A stretch of DNA of 64,000 nucleotides from Linum tenue. Its lineage: Eukaryota > Streptophyta > Magnoliopsida > Malpighiales > Linaceae. This document shows, one piece after another, positions 47,099 through 58,209 of this stretch. Below the pieces are notes generated by a model, which was given only the letters and a program-made list of their open reading frames with translations, did no database searches and was not told the origin of the DNA. How positions within the stretch are numbered: the stretch's first letter is position 1; every line of letters begins with the position of its first letter. The translations under genes were made by a program, and so were the position numbers. Where the stretch lies: positions 61,424,877-61,488,876 of the forward strand of contig CAMGYJ010000008.1 in NCBI GenBank assembly GCA_946122785.1, read 5' to 3'.

Positions 47099-49412
47099 TT
47101 ACACCAGTGGAAAGGATACTGTAGACCTCATTCGCTTCATCTTATTGCTGGCCTTGATATAATTTAGGAACCTTTTGAGTGCACGACCACTATCGATGGC
47201 TTCTCTAGCTCTATCCAGGGCTGAATTTACATCTTCTGCACCGTCACATCCCAGCAAGTGATCAATCATTCCAGCGTTTAATACAATACGATCATATGCA
47301 GGACCCTTTTGATCAATGCTAAAGCTCTGACGTGAGACACCTGCTAGGAATGACAATGGCAAATGAACAAAAACTATGGCAAGAGGCTCCTTTGAAAGGA
47401 AAGTTCCAGGAGATGTATCAAAGCAAAAGAGGCAAACCATCGACTTCAAGAGCAGATGCCGCAGTGGATGAGCGAAATCCAGAGCAGTAGTTGACCGGGA
47501 GTCCTTTTGATGCATTTCCTGACCTCAGTCTTGTTGTCATAGAGAGGGCACCTTCCTCACCCTACACTAGGATGAAACAACCAGTAAATTAGGCGAATCT
47601 CTTTTTGCATGGTATACCTCTTAAAACTCCCCACTCCTAGCTAGATGAATCTCTTTTCTACCACGATAAGAGAAAAGAAAGCCACAAATCAATAAACATG
47701 AAAGTCCGAGACTTTTTAACCTTAACCACCAAACCAGAATGTACACCTCTTCTTCTCATAAGCATCAAAAGAGGCTCCTCATAGCCTTCATGATAGAATC
47801 CAGCAACAATTGCTTCCCTTCCCTTGGCCTGCACAGATTAGGCAACAGAGCTAACTGCATTGCATCTATAACTGGTTCACAAATAAAAAGGATTACAGAT
47901 GACAAAAATAGTGAATATAATTTGGCTCACCCTTACTAACTGTTGAACCTTTTCTGTGGTTGCCAGTGGGGGACGCTTCTTTATGTGCTCCCTCAACCAA
48001 ATTAATGAAAATCTGCAAGATGGAAATGTCATTGCAATTTTTAGTTCCTGAAACATTAGGCAAGCAAAATGAATATCAAGAGTAACTGTGAGCATACAGT
48101 CACAAGTGGACACTCAAGGACGATTACAATAGTTACAACAGCAGTCAGCAGCATAAGGCCTTCTCTATAGGGTGAGGAGAACAAGCAAGAACAAAAATAC
48201 AGGCTTCAAATAAATACTCAATTAGATTCCGTACAGGGATGGGCGAGCCTCACGCTGACTTAAGTAGGCAAAACCAAGATCTTTATCCTGAATGAATACA
48301 AGGGAAAAGTTAGAAAAATAGGTGGTACACCAAAAATGGGTGGTAAGTGGATAAATTAGGAACAACAAAACAGCAACGGAAATGCTGCAACAAGAGGAGT
48401 TAAACATGAGTGCAAAAAGAAAGGAATGATTGTCGTTCTTGTCACTATTTGAGCATCACACCTACCTCAAGAAGCTCTTTCGCCTGCAACGGGTTTAGGT
48501 GTGTATTTGCACCCATGAACTTCAGCATTTGTTCTTCGGTTATCCCTCCCTAGGACAATTATCACCATTTCCATCTTAGTCCTTAGAATATGAAAGTCTG
48601 AATGCAGTATGGGAAGAACAAATGAGGATTCCTATGGGAAGTTTCGACATTTGTAATCATATGGTACCACCATATCAATCACCACAGTTGAAGGATTTCG
48701 AGATCCAGAAAATAATAGGAACCCTAAATCACCAATACGTCAATTTGCGGGAAACATAAATGAGTTGAAGACTGACCTTAGGTGGCATCCAGTCCACACC
48801 ATGGAGCAATGAAGATTCACCATAACAGGATCTAACAGCAGCAACAAACAACGTGCTCCGGAAGAAACGTGTGTTCCCATCATAAGGTTCACCATAATGG
48901 GTCAATGATCCCACATCAGCAACTGAAGGAGGACCTAATAGCCAACTGTTAGTAGAATCAGGCAACAGAGGTTATATAGCTAATTGGAAAGTTTTTCATG
49001 AATGATCACTCTAAAAGGCGTGTCAAACAATGGAATGCTTACCAAGTTCATCATCAAAAGCAAGGCAATATGCTTTCAATTCACGATCTGTCTCCCTGTT
49101 CACCCGCTGACCAATTAAGAACGCCGAAACTAATGACTCTTTCGAGCTGTCTTTGTCATCTTCAACATTTAAGGGAAGAACATCTCTCAGAACACCTTGG
49201 ACCTCCTCGTACCCGAGATGACCCCCAGCTAATACCTCCCTAAGTGCACCAACCAATCTCATCTCAGTCGTATCATTGCCAACAAATTGCGGCCCTATCG
49301 AACTCCCCATTAGAGAGCCCTCAGGATCAGCAATGATTCTAATACCTAGGCCAGTGATTCTAACTGGAATGCACAGAGGGAGAAACCGACGGATTGGAGC
49401 TACCCCACTATT
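47099..49412 (-). CDS. Anthranilate phosphoribosyltransferase-like protein, 5' end not found
   Basis: Resembles the plant family annotated as anthranilate phosphoribosyltransferase-like (glycosyl transferase family 3, At1g70570 type); true activity is not established. Eight exons on minus: 49412-49043, 48934-48777, 48549-48466, 48287-48235, 48012-47931, 47828-47721, 47561-47438, 47340-47099. GT-AG junctions and matching phases give 406 open codons. Key stretches: LREVLAGGHLGYEEVQGVL, GSLTHYGEPYDGNTRFFRST, REHIKKRPPLATTEKVQQLV, GREAIVAGFYHEGYEEPLL, GEEGALSMTT, AYDRIVLNAG. The first exon starts in phase 0 after a CAG acceptor and no in-frame ATG lies before a TGA upstream, so the transit-peptide exon is farther upstream or lost. 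The GTGGD phosphate-binding motif of bacterial TrpD is replaced, and the segment before GPAYDR is unusually short. Confidence 0.85.
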
Positions 49413-51400
49413 CTGATAGATCAAAAAGACCTTGATTGTTCAGTTGTATGGTGATTCACTTAATTAACACATTCCACTCCGTTGACATTCTCCTCTCCTT
49501 AATTGTATTGTGTTCATGAAAATCAAAAGGCAACAAGTACATCAGACCCAGGGGTAACCAATATGTATAAAGCGTCGACCAGATTGAATTGAGTCATTTT
49601 ATTTGGAGTATGAAGAATTTTTCTTAATTGTTTTGGTTCGTGATGCAACTACGTTGAAGGTAGACCAACGCGAACAACAGTACAGCTCCAGAGTTATTCT
49701 GAACATCAGGTAGTTGGGGCATTAGTTGATAATTATTTGGGACTATTCCAACAAACACAGAATTTGAAACGTGTCTTTATCTTGGATTCATTAATAGTGG
49801 TTTGAGATTTTTTCAAATGAGTCTTTGATGTGACATGTTAAACTCTCCAATTTTTAAAAAGGGAACCTTCAAATTGGAATAAAAAGATTTTGGATTAAGC
49901 ATGGTTTCCTAATACCCTTATGGGTGTTTATTCTCTAAAATGCAGTTGTATTTCAAAGTAATCCATTACAAATGGCAGGTTAGGATACAATAATGGTACC
50001 GATATATGACAAGATTTTATGTGACACTGCAATTCTTTATTAGTTATGACAATGTTTATTTGAATGAATACAAAGTCATGCGTTTTTTTACCATTCTCAC
50101 CACTTTATCTTTTACCACAGGCTACTATCCAGAGTGTTCATTCTTCTTCCCAATCTATGACCACCCTTGGATCCCCACCTAGGTCATCACTATACGGAAG
50201 TACTGACAATATTAATGCTGATGTTGTTATTGCCAAAGATTTATACGTTTACCACATCTTCCAATCACTCCAAAAGAAAACACGATGCCATAACACCATC
50301 GCTCTACAACATTCCTCAGTTTTATTGACATTCTCTTTTTTCTTGTGAATGCTCACTATGGTCGGAAGATAAACAAACCAGAAAGACATAGAGATGATGT
50401 TTTTTTTTTCTTTTTAAGTGTGTTTCATGCCTTTATATTTTACAAACATGCTACATTTGGATTCTCACCAATATTTTAGTCTTCATATCAATTTGGATAA
50501 TTAAATTTTTATTTCTTTTAATTTTAATCTTTCTTCTAATTACTTTTTTCCACTTAAAGGGTTTGCCTACTCCTGGAAATCTCTTATCCAATTCGAAGTG
50601 TTGTCCTCGCATATTTGGTATATACAATGAAGACTTGCAAGATGTTCAGTTTAATTATCTCGAAGTAGGTACCATTTATGCAGTCTTCTTTGCTATCTTA
50701 AATACCCAAACAAATTCACGTCACTTATTCCCTATTACGTTACCAACTAATGACAAGTGACTATTGAGATGTTGTCCTCCACAATATACGTGAGCTAAGA
50801 GCATTATTACGTCCATACCAATAATTCAATATTCGGCTCAGTTGCCTTTGAATAACGGGTCGGGTTATAAGCTAGTTAGGATTGTGATAAATGAATGACC
50901 TTGAAATTAGATATGGAGAAGTCGTGTAAAGTATGATCGGTAGAATGTGAATTTATTGTTGTTGCCATGAAGGAGTTGAGATTCAATAATACTTGAATAA
51001 GATGGTGAAAGGTTGTGTACGTTAGTAAGAGCATTACGTTTTGAAGCTGTAGTTTTCCTGGCCCCAAGTGTGTTGTGTCAATGGATATCCTTCGAGGGGC
51101 ACCAGAGTTGTGTTTGTTAGTTTCAATCAATGCAATCAAAATCGAGCGTTAAAGCGTAAAATCCTACGATTTACGTTTCTAGGATAGGAAAACGTTTAAA
51201 ATCACTAATAAAATAATTTTATACTCAAAATTGGTCAAAAGTGTAAGTTGAATCGTTAGAATTGGTGAAAACGGATAAAAATTGATTTTATTTTTATGAT
51301 TCCAAGCAAAGGAGAAAACTGTCTCCACTCAATCAAAACAATGATGTTTTTGTATTTTGGGAAAAAAGGGGAAAGGGTGGATATTGGGCTGCCATTCTTT
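49413..51400. other. Spacer; possible location of a missing first exon
   Basis: No convincing coding exon on either strand and no transposon ends recognised. If the TrpD-like gene is intact, its N-terminal exon and promoter should be here on the minus strand, but I could not identify them. Confidence 0.4.
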
Positions 51401-51429
51401 CACAATCCATAATTCTCTTCATCTCCAGC

Positions 51430-51690
51430 ACCCACCCTTCTCGACGAAGTAAGCCATCTCAGCGGAGCACCCTCCGCTGCCGCCCGGCAGGCCTTCCAGC
51501 GAAGCATCCGCCGCCGCCGCAACCGCCGCACTCGCCAGCTCCATCGAAGCATTTACACTCGCCAAGCTCTGAGCTCCATCGCCCGTGGCACTCGCCAGCT
51601 CCAGTGTGGCAGTGCCCAACACCCGTGGCACTCGTCGATGCCCGTGGCACTCGCAGGCGCCCGTCGCCACTCGCCAACGCCACACCCGGT
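51430..51690. repeat. GC-rich degenerate short repeats
   Basis: Irregular repetition of the words CCCGTGGCACTCG and CACTCGCCAGCTCC at 51530-51680, in otherwise AT-rich DNA. Open frames on both strands (up to 112 codons) appear to be a by-product of the low stop density. No protein family recognised. Confidence 0.5.
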
Positions 51691-52014
51691 TTACTTTATG
51701 TCTCTTCCTAGTCCTTGGTAGGGTCAGTGCTTGATGAAGCTTAGAGGGCAGTAGCAACTGTTATTTCTGGGTGGAAAAAAGTTATTTCATTCCATGAAAT
51801 ATGCTTAAAGGAGAGGGATAGAAGTCCCATTCAGAATTTGTTCCTTCTTGTCTTAGCAAACCCAGAAAAAAGGATGAAGGAATCAATTTTCGGTGCTTGG
51901 ATCGAAATCTTTCTAAACTACCTATCATCTTATTTTAGGACCTTGAAGACTTCCTATTGGCAGTTGAAGACTTCAACCTTTGCTAGTCGATACAACAGAA
52001 AGAACTCAAGCAAC

Positions 52015-52132
52015 TAGGAAGGTGTGATTCTTGGATACTTTTCTGCTTCTGTTCTTTGTTATGTTTGTTGAGATAGGAAGGTGTGATTCTTGGATACTTT
52101 TCTGCTTCTGTTCTTTGTTATGTTTGTTGAGA
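52015..52132. repeat. 59-bp tandem duplication
   Basis: TAGGAAGGTGTGATTC begins at 52015 and again at 52074. The two 59-bp units are identical apart from the last base (AGAT versus AGAG). Confidence 0.95.
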
Positions 52133-52149
52133 GTAGGTTAGTACGGTTG

Positions 52150-52440
52150 CTGTCATTTATGCAAGAAGATCACCAATTTCATTTATGCAAGAACAATGTT
52201 GATTGCCATGATGAGGGAGTTTAGTCCAAGGAAAGATTTGGTTAGACCTGCTATTACAAGATTTGCTACAACATATTTGACATTGGGATCTCTTAAAGAC
52301 AATAAGGGTTCCCTGATGACAATGTTTTCTTCTGAGTGGTGGAGGAAGAGTAGTTTTTCTAAACTTCGTGAAGGAAAAAGAGTTCAAAAGATTGTACTTG
52401 ATGGTAGATTTTGGAAAAATGTGATAAATTACCCTTAGAG
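52150..52440 (+). pseudogene. hAT transposase fragment (central region)
   Basis: An 80-codon plus-strand frame reads MREFSPRKDLVRPAITRFAT, TYLTLGSLKDNKGSL, MFSSEWWRKSSFSKLREGK and IVLDGRFWKN. This matches the middle of plant hAT transposases of the DUF659 group, where LVRPAVTRFAT, FLTLxxL and VLDxxFWK are conserved. N-terminal zinc finger, catalytic and dimerisation parts are absent. It is preceded by a short duplicated CATTTATGCAAGAA. Confidence 0.85.
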
Positions 52441-52757
52441 CTGCTCAACCTCTAATTTAAACATGAATTGCAGGTATTTATTCACTTATCTAAACTCTGT
52501 GCACTCATATTTTACATAGTACATGCCATACTTAACATATTTTTAACTAATATATATAGGATGCATAAAAAAACTTATGCTTTTTCGATTTTACCCCCTT
52601 TTTGCTTTCAGGTAGAATCACGCTTTTAACTGTATTGGTTTCAATTATTCTGCTGGCTTGATAAGTCACCAGGCATTTGACAAATTGATTTTTACTGGAG
52701 TCGTATGGTAAAAGCTGCAAATCCAAAAATTTGTTGTGCAGTTATTAGGTACAAAAA

Positions 52758-53284
52758 GGTTAATATATTTGTATGACCTGAACTTTTAACAAATTAAACA
52801 TCATGACCAATCTTTTCGATCTATAACATCGTGGCCTCAACTATGCATCAAATTTATGAAATTGGCCAACCCCGAGATTTGACCGTTATCTTAGACGGTT
52901 AAACGCATTAACTAACGATCAATACGCAATGTCACTGCCAAATCAACACACACCACTTACAAATTTTGATTTTTTTCACCTATTACCATTTATCTTTTTC
53001 AAAATAAAGACTTGAGTTCCTTTTTTTTTCTTCTTTTGTTCAAAATAAAAAAATGGTAATAGGTGGAAAAAATCAAAATTTTAAGTGGTTTGTGCTTACT
53101 TGGCAGTAAAGTGTCACGTTGACCGTTAATCAACGCGTTTGACCGTCCAAGTTAACGGTCAAATCTCGAGTTTGGCCTATTTCGCAACTTTGATGCATAG
53201 TTGAGACCACGATGTTATAGATCGAAAAGATTGGCCAGAATATTTAATTTTTCAAAAGTTTGGGCCATACAAATATATTAACCC
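52758..53284. mobile_element. Fold-back MITE with arms of about 240 bp
   Basis: The left arm starts GGTTAATATATTTGTATG; the right arm, reverse-complemented, starts GGGTTAATATATTTGTATGG. The arms pair over nearly the whole 527-bp element (shared CAATCTTTTCGATCTATAAC, CACCTATTACCATTT). The perfect 8-bp repeat TACAAAAA flanks it (52750-52757 and 53285-53292). It has no coding capacity. A transcript would form a long hairpin. Confidence 0.9.
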
Positions 53285-53494
53285 TACAAAAAATTAGTCA
53301 AATGTTAACTTCTCATAAACAGTTTTATTAGTAATATTGACTTAACAACATAATACTAATTTGGAAGAAATATATGTCGGTCTTCATTACAAAATTTAGT
53401 ATTTTAGCTAAGAAAAAGCTATATGCTAACAAACAAATGACTAATATTGGTGCAAGATTAGACTAATATATTGTAAACCGGACCGAAGGCTGAA

Positions 53495-54045
53495 CCAGAA
53501 TAGTTAGTGGTTTAGAGTTCAGTGGTTAACCGTTACAAAATCGTTGGTAAACTGTTGATATAACCGTTCATGCTATGTAACATATAAGACTTGTATATTA
53601 CAATAATTTAAGAATGAAGTTATTATTGACCACAAACAAATTCAAATTCATATCATCACCAAAATATATAATAAAATAATTCAAACCCTCTCACAAAAGA
53701 AATCATAATTTTTTTATTCAAATTAAAAATTACGGTGCCAGTCGGTAACAGACAACGTAAAGTCGGCAACAAGGTTGGAAAATGAGAAGAGAAAGAAAAT
53801 ATAAAATTAATAATTATGATTTGATGGTCTTCGTTTACGTTAAAATATTTTTTTTAATTTTTTGTTAAAATAATAGACCAGTGGACCAGTTAAACCTTGG
53901 GTGTTCATCCGATTTTATGTTGAACCGTGAAAAAAGTTTAGTTTATCAATAACCATCTAAGTAGTAGAACCGCATTATAACTGATTTAGCGGTTCTACTA
54001 GCCTGGTCGTTAATCTGATTCGGTTCTTATAACAATGAATTACCC
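53495..54045. repeat. Repeat family R1, copy 2 (uninterrupted)
   Basis: Full-length relative of the interrupted copy at 10850-12565. At the site where the other copy has the Mutator-like insertion, this one reads CATAATTTTTTTATTC without interruption (53704-53719). Ends are loosely inverted GAACCG-rich stretches. Confidence 0.75.
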
Positions 54046-54267
54046 AATAATTTCAAGTTAGTTAACTTGTATAAATCTAAACTGTTAAATCTATCAAACT
54101 TATTTTAAACCATTGATTAAAATAATAAAAAATATAAATCAATGGCAACAAGAGGTACCGTCACCACCTTTCACAATTTACCTTTCTTATTGTTTCATTC
54201 CTTTTTCGCAATGAATTGTTTCTTCCTTATTTTATTTTTTATTTTTTATTTCTTATTGAATTAGAAG

Positions 54268-54780
54268 CGTTACGTAAGGCTTTCGTAATAACTTAGCTCT
54301 TTACCTAACACGATGTTAATACTCATTACGTAAAGAGACCTTCCATTACGTAAGGCTTCCGTAATGACATGTTACAACTGCTACGTAAAATCCACATTCA
54401 TTACGTAAAGTTTATGGAACAATAATTATTTCTTATGTATCAGTTAAATCGGAATGCTTCCGTAATGCTTCCGTAATGACTTAGCTATTTACGTAACGCG
54501 AGATTAATACTCATCACGTAAAAAGACCTTTCATTACGTAAAGATTACAGAACGACAGTTATTTCTTACGTAACAGTTCAATCAGTAGCATTACGTTAGG
54601 CTTTCGTAATGACTTAGCATTTTACGTAACACGAGGTTAATACTCATTACGTAAATACACATTCTATTACGTAAGGCTTCCGCAATGATCTTTTACAACT
54701 ATTACGTAAGATTACAATATGATACGTAACCATTACGTAATGCCTATTGTATTTTACGTAATGCGACCTGTGAAACCTGC
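54268..54780. repeat. Array of the palindrome TACGTA in loose tandem units
   Basis: Fifteen exact TACGTA hexamers, mostly as ATTACGTAA, occur between 54271 and 54760. Longer units recur three times: TACG.AAGGCTTTCGTAAT.ACTTAGC, then TTAC.TAACNCGA, then TTAATACTCATTACGTAAA, beginning near 54269, 54452 and 54588 (spacing about 183 and 136 bp). No coding frame. The units are too diverged for a young satellite. Confidence 0.9.
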
Positions 54781-54865
54781 TATAACAAGTAAAAATATTC
54801 AAGTTACCTTACTTCAAGTTACCGAAATTCCTATTTTTCTATTAGTTTGGTTCGGTGGCTGGTGG

Positions 54866-55624
54866 TAGGGGTGTACATGGGTCGGGTGGTCTGGTTTTAG
54901 CCATTATAATCACCCAACCCGTACACTACGGTTTTGGTAAATATTAAACCCAAACCCACCAAAAAAAACCCCTACGGTTTGTTTCTAATTGGGTTGGGTC
55001 GGGTTGGCGATATTTTTAAGTAAAAACCCAACCCAACACAAAATATGTAATTATTCTACTTCATAAAAATATTTTATAACTAATTAAAATTTCAAACGAA
55101 TAAACCGAGGTGAAAGGTATCAAAATTCACAAATGTTGTTTGAATTTTAATAAAATGTGATTTACTTCAATATATGTCTATTTTTTTCACGACATTTGTT
55201 GAAATAGGCTAAAAAGGTTATAAAGGAACGCATGCATAATATGTTATACTAAATTGTACACAAGAAAAAAGATTACGCGAATTATAGCTATATTAAATTT
55301 ATGTCTAAACTTTAAGTTGAAGAATGAATTAGATTAGGGAGACCATGAGAGAAAAACATGCCGAAATATCTTAATTTTCTCATAAGTGTGGCTATATACA
55401 ACATAAATATTTTTTTGGATACGAACTCATACCAATAGTTGGAACACGGGTTGGGTCGGGTTCTACGAGTTGTGTAATCCAAAATCCAAACCCAACCCAA
55501 AAGAGGCGGGTTGTAGAAAAGAAAACCCTCACCCAACCCAATAACTTCATTTTAGCGATAATTACGGGTGGCTTGGGTCGGATTGGACGGATGGATCGGT
55601 TTGCAGGTGTGTTTGTTCACCCTA
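54866..55624. mobile_element. hAT-like MITE with TAGGGGTG ends
   Basis: The left end TAGGGGTGTACA and right end, reverse-complemented, TAGGGTGAACA are imperfect inverted repeats. Inside are many GGGTTGGGT/ACCCAACCC words near both ends. A clean 8-bp duplication was not found. Non-coding. Confidence 0.6.
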
Positions 55625-55712
55625 GTGGGACTCCGAGACGAATAGAGCAGGCCGGCATGTCTTTTTTTTTTTTTGACAAAAGATAATCATATATTGATTG
55701 AGAAATAGGCAG

Positions 55713-58205
55713 TTACATCCTGGATCCAAGCCAGGCCAGGAAATCAAAATACCGACATATAGTCGGGGACAAAGACAGGGCTTTCCTAGCTACCAAATGA
55801 GCTACCCTATTGCTATCCCGACCTATAAATCGAACACTAAACAATGCATTCGCCCTCAGCATCATCACAATCTCCTCCAGAATAGTCCCAACACGACTGT
55901 CCCTCACATCTTCCATGCAGACCTTATCAATGATCACCTTGGCATCCCCTTCAAACTGCATCGCCGAAAAGCCATGCTCCAGACACCAGCATATAGCCTC
56001 CCGGAGAGTTAAAAGCTCCACCACCACAGGATCCTCAATGCAAGGGAACTGCAGCCCAATCGCCCCAAGGACGCCCCCCATCTCATCCGAAACTACAAAC
56101 CCACCCGCAGAATGCGAGCCCCTGCGAACTGCCCCATCCCACCGACACACAGGCCCCACCGCCTCCCCCCCCGGCACCACAGTTTGCTGCTGGCTAATAC
56201 CTGGAACGGAACGAGGATCCGGAGGCAGCCGGACCCACTCATTAACCTGTTGATTATACTGCCTCATTAAGGCCGGAATCCCAAACTGTTTTCCTTCAAA
56301 AACCACCCAGTTACGAGACTTCCAGATCCTCCAAAGGAGAGCAGTGACCATCATGAAATGAGTGGGCTGATGCAGGATCGAGAACAGCTTCTTCAGAAAC
56401 AACGGGAACGTATACTGAGGCAACCCCTCCCCGAGATACTCCAACCCAGCCTGATTCCAAAGTGCCCTAGCCACAGGACAACTCAGGAACAGGTGCTCCA
56501 TTGTTTCCCGCTCATCCCAACAAACCGGGCACCGAGGATGTATCTCAATATCCCGCTCAACAAGTGCTTCGGTCGTCGGGAGGATTCTATTAAAAATCTG
56601 CCATACAAAAATCCGCAGCTTAGGGGGAATGCTTGAATTCCAAAGCCGGATCCAACTCACCCTATCCATCCAGCTAACCTGAGACCGCCATCGACCATTC
56701 TGCTGATCCAACCCTACCGCAAGGTGGTATGCCGACTTCACCGAAAAGACACCATCAGCTGTGCCTTGCCAGATCAAACGGTCATCAATATCCTGTCTCG
56801 GAAGGGGGATAGCCTTAATCACTTTACAAATTTGGGGATCAAACCATTGACTCAGTTTATCATCACACCATCGCCCTTCCCCTGCACAAAGCACCTCGGC
56901 AACCCTAACCTCACCCTCTGCAGGTAGAACACGAGGGTTAAACACCAAGGGGTAATTAGGCGAGAGGGGGACCCAATTCGACTCCAGCAGCGGGGCCGTC
57001 TGGCCATTACCAATCTGCCACCGTAAGCCCTTAGAAAGTAATTGGCGCCCAAACAGAATGCTCTGCCAGCCCCAAGACGGGCGGGATCGAGCCGTAGCTG
57101 AGAGGAACGAGCCATTTGGAAAGTACTTCCCTTTATAAACCTGGGCAAGCAGAGACTGGGGCTCAGACAAAATGCGCCAACCAATCTTAGCCAACAAAGC
57201 CTGATTGAAAAGCTCAAACTTCCGAAAACCCATCCCCCCTTCGTGTTTACTACGACAAAGGTTTCGCCAAGACATCCACCTAATCTTGGATTGCCCCTCC
57301 TCATCCCCCCACCAAAAACGAGCAACATGCTTATCCAACAGGCGACAAAGAGATAACGGAAGTCGGAAGCAAGACATCACATGCAAAGGCAGCGCCAAGG
57401 CTACCGACTTAATCAAGGTCTCCTTAGCCGCCCAGGACAGAGTCCTCCTCTTCCACCCTTGCAACTGTTCTAACAACTTCTCCTCCAAATAGCGAAAAGT
57501 CGCCATTTTGGAACGCGCTATCAAAGTGGGGAGGCCAAGATATCTATCCTGCACTCCTACAGCCCCCACTCCAAGAATTGCCCCTAAGAATTCCTGATCT
57601 GGCAGAGAGATATTCTTACTAAAGCAAACCGCCGACTTACTCAAATTCACTTTCTGCCCACTTAGCTCCTCATACTCATTCAAAATCTCAATCAGATTCT
57701 CACACTCCTGTAACGATCCACGGAGGAATAAATAAGAATCATCAGCAAAGAATAAATGAGATATCCGGGGAGCCCGAGGCGCTACTTTGACCCCCTCTAA
57801 CCTCTTCTCCGAAATGGCCTTCCGGAGCAGGGCCGCGAACCCCTCCGTACAGAGCACAAAAAGAAGGGGAGAAAGAGGATCCCCTTGCCGGAGCCCCCTC
57901 GAAGACCGAAAGAATCCAGAGGGAGCTCCATTCATGAGAACCGAGAAAGAAGCCGATTGCAGACACTCTTGCACCCATCCTCTCCAGGTTGAACTAAACC
58001 TCATCTTCTCCAAAACCGCAAGTAGAAAGGACCATTCCACTCTGTCATAGGCCTTTTCCATGTCAACCTTCAGAGCCATGTACCCCTTCTTCCCTCGGGT
58101 TTTAATCTTCAGATAGTGCATTAGTTCATGCCCTAGGAGGAAATTCTCTACTATCTGCCTATCTCGAATAAACGCATTTTGCCCCGACGAGATAAGACTA
58201 GGCAA
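55713..58205 (-). pseudogene. LINE ORF2, C-terminal part (reverse transcriptase, zf-RVT, RNase H)
   Basis: An 830-codon open frame. It contains SSGQNAFIRDRQIVENFL, the catalytic LKVDMEKAYDRVEW block, RGLRQGDPLSPLLF, the active-site FADD, the thumb and connection region, and a zf-RVT domain (IPPKLRIFVWQIFNRILPT, CPVCWDERETMEHLFLSCP). It ends in a plant-type RNase H (WDGAVRRGSHSAGG, then FEGDAKVIIDK and GRDSNRVAHLVA). The N-terminal finger part of the reverse transcriptase is missing because of the deletion described for the junction at 58205-58215. The listed ATG is not the native start. Confidence 0.93.
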
Positions 58206-58209
58206 AACC

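Noticed and set aside
51419..51757. 112-codon minus-strand Ala-rich frame
   Set aside because: Arises from GC-rich degenerate repeats and is open in several frames; no conserved domain.
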